From positions 129,337 through 193,336 of the forward strand of contig NZ_BAABFA010000015.1 of the NCBI RefSeq assembly GCF_039540515.1: a DNA stretch of 64,000 nucleotides. Direction: 5' to 3'. Positions 59,030 through 64,000 of the stretch are shown here, one piece after another. The notes under the pieces were generated by a model. It had not been told where the DNA came from. It saw only the letters and a list, made by a program, of their open reading frames with translations, and searched no databases. The stretch comes from Nemorincola caseinilytica. Lineage in GTDB: Bacteria; Bacteroidota; Bacteroidia; Chitinophagales; Chitinophagaceae. A program made the position numbers and the translations under genes. Every line of letters begins with the position of its first letter. Within the stretch, counting starts at the first letter, position 1.

Positions 59030-62000
59030 ATGTATAACATTTCTTTACCTGCTAAGTTCCGTCGTTCTTTATTTGTTCCCGTCACGATATTCGTTGCAAT
59101 GCTTGGTTCGCGTGCCTATGCACAGACATCGGGCAATGCCGGCCTGCCGGGCGTGCTGGCCGGGCCCGGCAACGCGTGGGTGAACACATCTGCGCCAATA
59201 TCTGACGCAGATGTAGAGAAGGCCAGTAAGACACCCGCTGCCTTCGCTGTGTCTCAGGACCCGCATACGAATTTTACCTTCATTTCTGCGATACGGAAGA
59301 ACCCGAGCCCGGAGGTGATACAGTATAACCAGGGGTATGAGCAGCATACCGAGCTTGGTATGTTATTCCCGGAGGCACCATGCTCGGACTGTTATGAGCT
59401 GATAGAAAAACGTACCGAAACACAGAAATACTTTGTGAAGGAAGGTACGGAGGGGCGGCGCTTTGTGCTTTATTCGAGCCAGTATCCGGTGCATTATAAA
59501 GATGCCGCAGGCAACTGGATGACGGTAAGGAATGGCTTGTTCCCCGATGCTGCCCACAATGGTGTGTACCACACAAAAGGCAGGCTGACCGATGTGGCCA
59601 TAAACACTGTGGCAAAGAACATGACCCTGACCACAAAGGACGGAGCAAGCATAACCTACAACAACGAACTGGAACTGGTGTACATAAAGCCCGATGGTAC
59701 TGAAACATCGCTGGGCAAGGCCAACTGGGCCAACCATACCGCCGGTGATGATGGAGTACGCATAACGGATGCATGGCCGGGCATAGATATAGAAATGGTA
59801 CAGTTCGCTAATAGCGTGAAGACGGGCTTTGTAGTGAAAAGCGCCATGCCTGCATATGCAGCAGGCAAGCTGGTGCTGAGAGACCGGATGCTGACAGGTA
59901 AAGGTACCTCCATATCTATGCCGGAGAATACATTGCATGCCGGAGAGATAAAAGTGCTGAACAAGGAGCGTAGTACTGTGCTCACCTTTGGCGGTGCGAT
60001 AGCATATGAGAAATATGGCGACAGCAGCTCTTTGAAAACACTGTACTACAAAAAGACGACCGGCAATACAGTGGATATACTGATACCCGGAGACCTTCTG
60101 AATAAGAGTGCATCTGCCTATCCCCTTATCATAGATCCGCTGGTGACGGGCACTGTATCGTGCGGCTTTTCGTACAATGCTACTTTGCCACCACCTGCCG
60201 GTACTTACTGTGTCAATACCAACAATCTGCTGATACCGGGTGGGGCTACCATCACCGACCTGAAAGCTACATTTTCATACTACGGACCTGTGGGAGTGGC
60301 ATGGAACAGGTCGCGCATCAACTTTGGGATGCTGGGATGTACCACAGGCTGGCTTAGCTGTGGCGCCGCAACTAGCTCGGGCATACCCGGCGGTACATGT
60401 GGTTTCGTTCCTCCGGGCACCAGTCTCCTCGGTTTTGGCTTTGGGGGTTGTGTACCGGGATACAATTGCAACTCATATGTACTTCCGGTACAAATGTGGG
60501 GTGGCCAGAATGTGATGGCAACTGCGGCATGTGTACAAACGGTGTATGCCACAGCTACAGGCTTTACCGTAGTGGTAGAGGGTAGCGCGGCCATGCTTCC
60601 TTCTATCACACCTCCTGCATCTACCACACTTTGTATGCCTTCTACCATGACACTGGTAGGCTCGCCTGCAAGTGGCGTGTGGAGCTCTACGGCACCCGGT
60701 GTGGCCACAGTGTCGCCTGCGGGTGTGGTATCGGGCGTATCTAATGGCGCTGCCACTATACAGTTCTCGGCAAGCGGCTGTACTGCCACATTGCCCATCA
60801 CTGTAGGTACTACGCCTACTATAACAGGCGCTTCCAGTATCTGTTTCCCCGGTTCTACAACACTTACCGGTTCGCCCGGCGGTGGTGTATGGACCTCGTC
60901 GGCACCCGGCGTTGCTACCATTACAGGTGGCGGCCTCGTAAATGCAGTATCGATAGGTACTACGCTCATCAGCTACAATACCGGTACATGTACTGCCATA
61001 AGGCCTTTTGATGTGAACAGCCCTACTGCCGTGGCGCCTACTACACAGCCTACAGGCCTGGTAGTATCGGCCCCTACAAGTGCGGGCGCTACTATCAACT
61101 TCACACCTAACGGTTCTACAGGTTACCTGGTGATAGCAAGCACAAGCCCTACGCTGTCGGCAACGCCCACATTGTTCACTACCTATGCTACAGGCAGTGC
61201 CTTTGGCGGTGGTATAGTGATACAGGGGTCCGCATCAGGCAGCTCTCCCGCTTATACAACATCATTGCTCAATTCCAATACACGTTATTATGTCTTTGTA
61301 TTCGCGTTCAACAACAACTGTACAGGACCTCAGTATAATACGGTATCGCCATTAACAGGTTCGTTCAATACCTGTATACTGGCGCCCACCGGCCTTACGG
61401 TGACCACTACCGGTGCCAACTCGATAAGCCTTAGCTGGGCGGCATCGGCCGTGGGCGGTGGGTATACCACCCCCATCAACTACAATGTGTATGCCTATGC
61501 CGATGCGGGTCTTACAATACTTGTTCCGGGCTTTCCCGTGATGGCAGGTATAGGTACTGCCTATACCGTATCGGGGCTTGCGACCAGTACCCAGTACTGG
61601 TTCAAGGTGGCGCCTGCAGATGCCTGCAACAACATGAGCAATGTGGCCACAGGTGTTACCGTATGTACTGCCGCAGGTGCCATAACCTATCTGCAGACCT
61701 TTGAAGTGGGTACGCTCAATGGCGATCTGAACCCGAACTGTATGGCATCGAATGTGCAGAACTGTGTGTTCTCGGGTGTTCAGGATAATGTCACTTACTT
61801 GGGCGTGCCGATCAATACCAATCATACACCCGGCGGTACCAAGTTCTACAACCTGTTCAGGGATGGTGCATGTAGCCCCGGCTGGGCCAACCAGTGGCTG
61901 CTGCTGCCCCGGCTGACGCTACAGGCCGGTACCACATATACCTTCAGCGTATGGTATGCCACTAATGGTATAGCATGGCAGACGGTGCGTTTCCAGTACA

Positions 62001-64000
62001 GTACCTCGGGTACGGTACCGGCAGTGGGGTCTACTACCATGGGCGGTGTGCCGGGTAACATAGGCACAGGCCTGACGAGCGTGAGCAACACTGCTTACAA
62101 TCAATATCTGCAGACATTTACCGTGCCTGCAACAGGCGATTATTATATAGGCATCGGTATGGCCAGCGGCGGCGCTTCGGGCCTTCTTGCCATAGACGAT
62201 ATAGAAGTATGTGCCGTGCCTACCATAACGGCTACCAACAGCGCACCTCCATATTGCGATCCGGCCTCTGTATTCCTTTCTTCTACAGGTACCAGCGGCG
62301 CTACTACTTATAACTGGTCCGGCCCATCGGGTTACAGCTCTACACTGGCCAACCCTACGGCCATCACAGGTATAGGCGCAGGTACCTATACATATACGCT
62401 TTCTGCAGTGAACGATCCTACCTCACTTGGGTATGGTGGTTATTGTACTGCCAGCGCCACTACTTCATTCACTGTCAGTCCTCCTCCTCCATCCATTACG
62501 GGTTCTACTACCATATGTGTGGGTGGCACTACCGCGCTATCGAACCCGCTACCCGGTGGCACATGGAGCAGCAGTACACCTACCGTGGGTACAGTGAACA
62601 CATCAGGAGTAGTAACAGGCATGTCTGCAGGTACTACCAATATTACTTATAACATAGGCGGGTGCTATACTACAAGGGTGGTCACGGTCACGTCCTCGCC
62701 CAGCACCATCACAGGTACGCTTTCTGTTTGTCTTGGCGCATTTACCACGCTCAATAGTACACCTGCGGGTGGTACATGGAGCAGCAGTACACCTACCATT
62801 GGTACCGTTAGTACTACAGGTGTGGTATATGGCGCATCGGTGGGTACCACGATGATCACTTATGGTTTCAGCGCCCTTTGCTATACAACATCTACGGTGA
62901 CCGTGAACGCTAACCCCACACCTATTGCCGGCACATTCAACATTTGTCTTGGCACTACTACTACGCTCACCAGCACACCGCCCAGCGGGTTCTGGACCAG
63001 CAGCGCACCGGGTATCGCCAGTGTGAACATACTGAGCGGTGGTGTTACCGGTAATGCTGTGGGAACGGCCAATATCACATATACATCTAATGGTTGCAGT
63101 GTATGGCAAACGGTGACGGTAGTACCAAGTCCTGCCTCGATAGTGGGGCCCACCAGTTTGTGTCTTGGTTTCCCCACGGTAACATATACCAACCCTGTAA
63201 CGGGCGGTACATGGAGCAGTAGTAATGCGAACGTGTCGATAGTGGGTACATCGGGCGTGGCCACAGGGATGAGTGCAGGCACCAGTGTTATAACATATGC
63301 ATTGAGCGCCACCTGTTTCAGTACCCTGGTGGTGACAGTAACAGCCGCTCCGGCTGCCCCTGTTGGCATGGATTCGCTATGTGTAGGTGCTACGACCGTA
63401 TACAGCCATCCGATACCGAGCGGTACCTGGAGCGCATCCTGCCCCACCATACTGACGGTGGGCCTGGGTACAGGCCTGGTGACAGGTGTAGGTGCAGGTA
63501 CCTGTATAGTGACCTATACGCTACCCAGCGGATGTATAGCTACCGATACGGTGAGGGTAAGAGATAACCCAGGCGCTATAACCGGTACACTGACGGTGTG
63601 CCAGGGCGCTACTACTGCTCTTGCCAGCTCTACACCGGGCGGTACATGGAGCAGCGTGACAGGAGCTGTAGGCACCATAGGTTCTACAAGCGGTATACTC
63701 TATGGTGCGGGCGGTGGTACTACTACCATATCTTATATCCTAAGTACCGGCTGTTATACTACGGCCACCGCCACTGTGACGGCAGCGCCACCGGCGATAA
63801 CGGGGACCTTTACGGTATGCGCAGGTTCTACGACGGCGCTGACGAGTGGCCCTGTGCCTCCCGGCTTCTGGGGCAATACGCCTACGACGACAGCATCGGT
63901 ATCGGGCACGGGCGTGGTAACGGGCCTTGCGGCAGGCACCACCATGGTGACCTACACGACAACTACCGGTTGTTATGATACCGCTATAGTAACGATACTG
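59030..64000 (+). CDS. Giant secreted BIG2/FN3-domain protein (3' partial)
   Basis: The frame is open from the ATG at 59030 to the window end: 1657 codons, C-terminus outside. Signal peptide at ~1-32 (SLFVPVTIFVAMLGSRAYAQ). Residues ~75-365 form the same N-terminal module as in the 19996 gene (QGYEQHTELGMLF, VKEGTEG, HTAGDDGVRITDAWPGIDIE, AMPAYAAGKLVLRD, SAYPLIIDPLV). Then BIG2-like domains (TLCMPSTMTLVGSP...), a fibronectin-III-like domain near nt 61380-61660 (APTGLTVTTTGANSISLSW), a jelly-roll-like segment (61690-62200, FYNLFRDGACSPGW), an Ig-like domain and at least seven tandem BIG2-like repeats of ~70 residues (TICVGGTTALS...GGTWSSSTP...GVVTGMSAGTTNITY) to the end. Probably an adhesin with a T9SS tail beyond the window. 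Confidence 0.88.
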   Translation, partial: MYNISLPAKFRRSLFVPVTIFVAMLGSRAYAQTSGNAGLPGVLAGPGNAWVNTSAPISDADVEKASKTPAAFAVSQDPHTNFTFISAIRKNPSPEVIQYNQGYEQHTELGMLFPEAPCSDCYELIEKRTETQKYFVKEGTEGRRFVLYSSQYPVHYKDAAGNWMTVRNGLFPDAAHNGVYHTKGRLTDVAINTVAKNMTLTTKDGASITYNNELELVYIKPDGTETSLGKANWANHTAGDDGVRITDAWPGIDIEMVQFANSVKTGFVVKSAMPAYAAGKLVLRDRMLTGKGTSISMPENTLHAGEIKVLNKERSTVLTFGGAIAYEKYGDSSSLKTLYYKKTTGNTVDILIPGDLLNKSASAYPLIIDPLVTGTVSCGFSYNATLPPPAGTYCVNTNNLLIPGGATITDLKATFSYYGPVGVAWNRSRINFGMLGCTTGWLSCGAATSSGIPGGTCGFVPPGTSLLGFGFGGCVPGYNCNSYVLPVQMWGGQNVMATAACVQTVYATATGFTVVVEGSAAMLPSITPPASTTLCMPSTMTLVGSPASGVWSSTAPGVATVSPAGVVSGVSNGAATIQFSASGCTATLPITVGTTPTITGASSICFPGSTTLTGSPGGGVWTSSAPGVATITGGGLVNAVSIGTTLISYNTGTCTAIRPFDVNSPTAVAPTTQPTGLVVSAPTSAGATINFTPNGSTGYLVIASTSPTLSATPTLFTTYATGSAFGGGIVIQGSASGSSPAYTTSLLNSNTRYYVFVFAFNNNCTGPQYNTVSPLTGSFNTCILAPTGLTVTTTGANSISLSWAASAVGGGYTTPINYNVYAYADAGLTILVPGFPVMAGIGTAYTVSGLATSTQYWFKVAPADACNNMSNVATGVTVCTAAGAITYLQTFEVGTLNGDLNPNCMASNVQNCVFSGVQDNVTYLGVPINTNHTPGGTKFYNLFRDGACSPGWANQWLLLPRLTLQAGTTYTFSVWYATNGIAWQTVRFQYSTSGTVPAVGSTTMGGVPGNIGTGLTSVSNTAYNQYLQTFTVPATGDYYIGIGMASGGASGLLAIDDIEVCAVPTITATNSAPPYCDPASVFLSSTGTSGATTYNWSGPSGYSSTLANPTAITGIGAGTYTYTLSAVNDPTSLGYGGYCTASATTSFTVSPPPPSITGSTTICVGGTTALSNPLPGGTWSSSTPTVGTVNTSGVVTGMSAGTTNITYNIGGCYTTRVVTVTSSPSTITGTLSVCLGAFTTLNSTPAGGTWSSSTPTIGTVSTTGVVYGASVGTTMITYGFSALCYTTSTVTVNANPTPIAGTFNICLGTTTTLTSTPPSGFWTSSAPGIASVNILSGGVTGNAVGTANITYTSNGCSVWQTVTVVPSPASIVGPTSLCLGFPTVTYTNPVTGGTWSSSNANVSIVGTSGVATGMSAGTSVITYALSATCFSTLVVTVTAAPAAPVGMDSLCVGATTVYSHPIPSGTWSASCPTILTVGLGTGLVTGVGAGTCIVTYTLPSGCIATDTVRVRDNPGAITGTLTVCQGATTALASSTPGGTWSSVTGAVGTIGSTSGILYGAGGGTTTISYILSTGCYTTATATVTAAPPAITGTFTVCAGSTTALTSGPVPPGFWGNTPTTTASVSGTGVVTGLAAGTTMVTYTTTTGCYDTAIVTIL
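62490..63997 (+). repeat. Tandem BIG2-like coding repeats (about 210 bp unit)
   Basis: Each unit encodes C(V/L)Gxx(T)TL, then GGTWSSS, then a GVVTG(x)SAGT motif and TTTVTY-like strands. At least seven consecutive units are visible and the array runs off the window. Confidence 0.8.

Overview
The window reads as one stretch of a Bacteroidota chromosome, most likely a Chitinophagales/Chitinophagaceae-type organism (inferred from family content, not proven). Evidence: several secreted proteins end in type IX secretion (T9SS) sorting domains of type A or type B; most promoters carry the Bacteroidota -7 box TAnnTTTG; start codons generally lack a Shine-Dalgarno sequence; the gene set (GH92 glycosidase, PSP1/RicT, LytTR two-component pair, UMF1-type MFS) fits. 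Coding density is high and G+C is about one half by eye, with one clear AT-rich exception at 49.8-52.2 kb. I see no rRNA, tRNA, CRISPR array or insertion sequence.

Layout. 0-10.6 kb: 3' part of a giant secreted protein with 35 tandem ~89-residue repeats and a T9SS tail. 10.7-19.7 kb: housekeeping metabolism (agmatinase/arginase family, membrane zinc peptidase, ALDH7-type aldehyde dehydrogenase, malate dehydrogenase, S-adenosylmethionine synthetase) with an orphan OmpR-type regulator. 20-25 kb: a T9SS type-B multidomain adhesin-like protein and a beta-propeller-like secreted protein. 25.2-31.7 kb: an Nramp-UspA metal transporter behind a likely MntR/DtxR-type operator, an unusual membrane protein with a LamG-like tail, an MFS permease and a PaaI thioesterase. 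31.7-41.9 kb: RicT-like protein, DUF2442/DUF4160 pair, GH92 mannosidase, YihY membrane protein, then small and possibly stress-related genes (DUF4142, a free-standing L7/L12 C-terminal domain, two orphan small genes, a YciE ferritin-like protein) and a DUF763 protein with a putative sliding-clamp motif. 42-49.7 kb: two tandem paralogous T9SS proteins, a MocR regulator, an ABC-F protein and two small exported proteins. 49.8-52.2 kb: an AT-rich TIR-STAND-TPR gene, a probable anti-phage effector, directly upstream of rpsA. 52.3-58.7 kb: ribosomal protein S1, a LolA-like protein, a DegT-family enzyme with His in place of the PLP lysine, a small membrane protein and a LytS/LytT-type two-component pair. 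59-64 kb: a second giant adhesin-like protein, open to the window end, sharing its N-terminal module with the 20 kb protein.

The strongest candidate for an undescribed system is the TIR-STAND gene. The most instructive non-coding patterns are inverted-repeat arms flanking bidirectional terminators between convergent genes, and -7 boxes only 4-8 nt from the start codon, which imply leaderless mRNAs. Positions, motifs and boxes were read by eye; no database search or computation was run.
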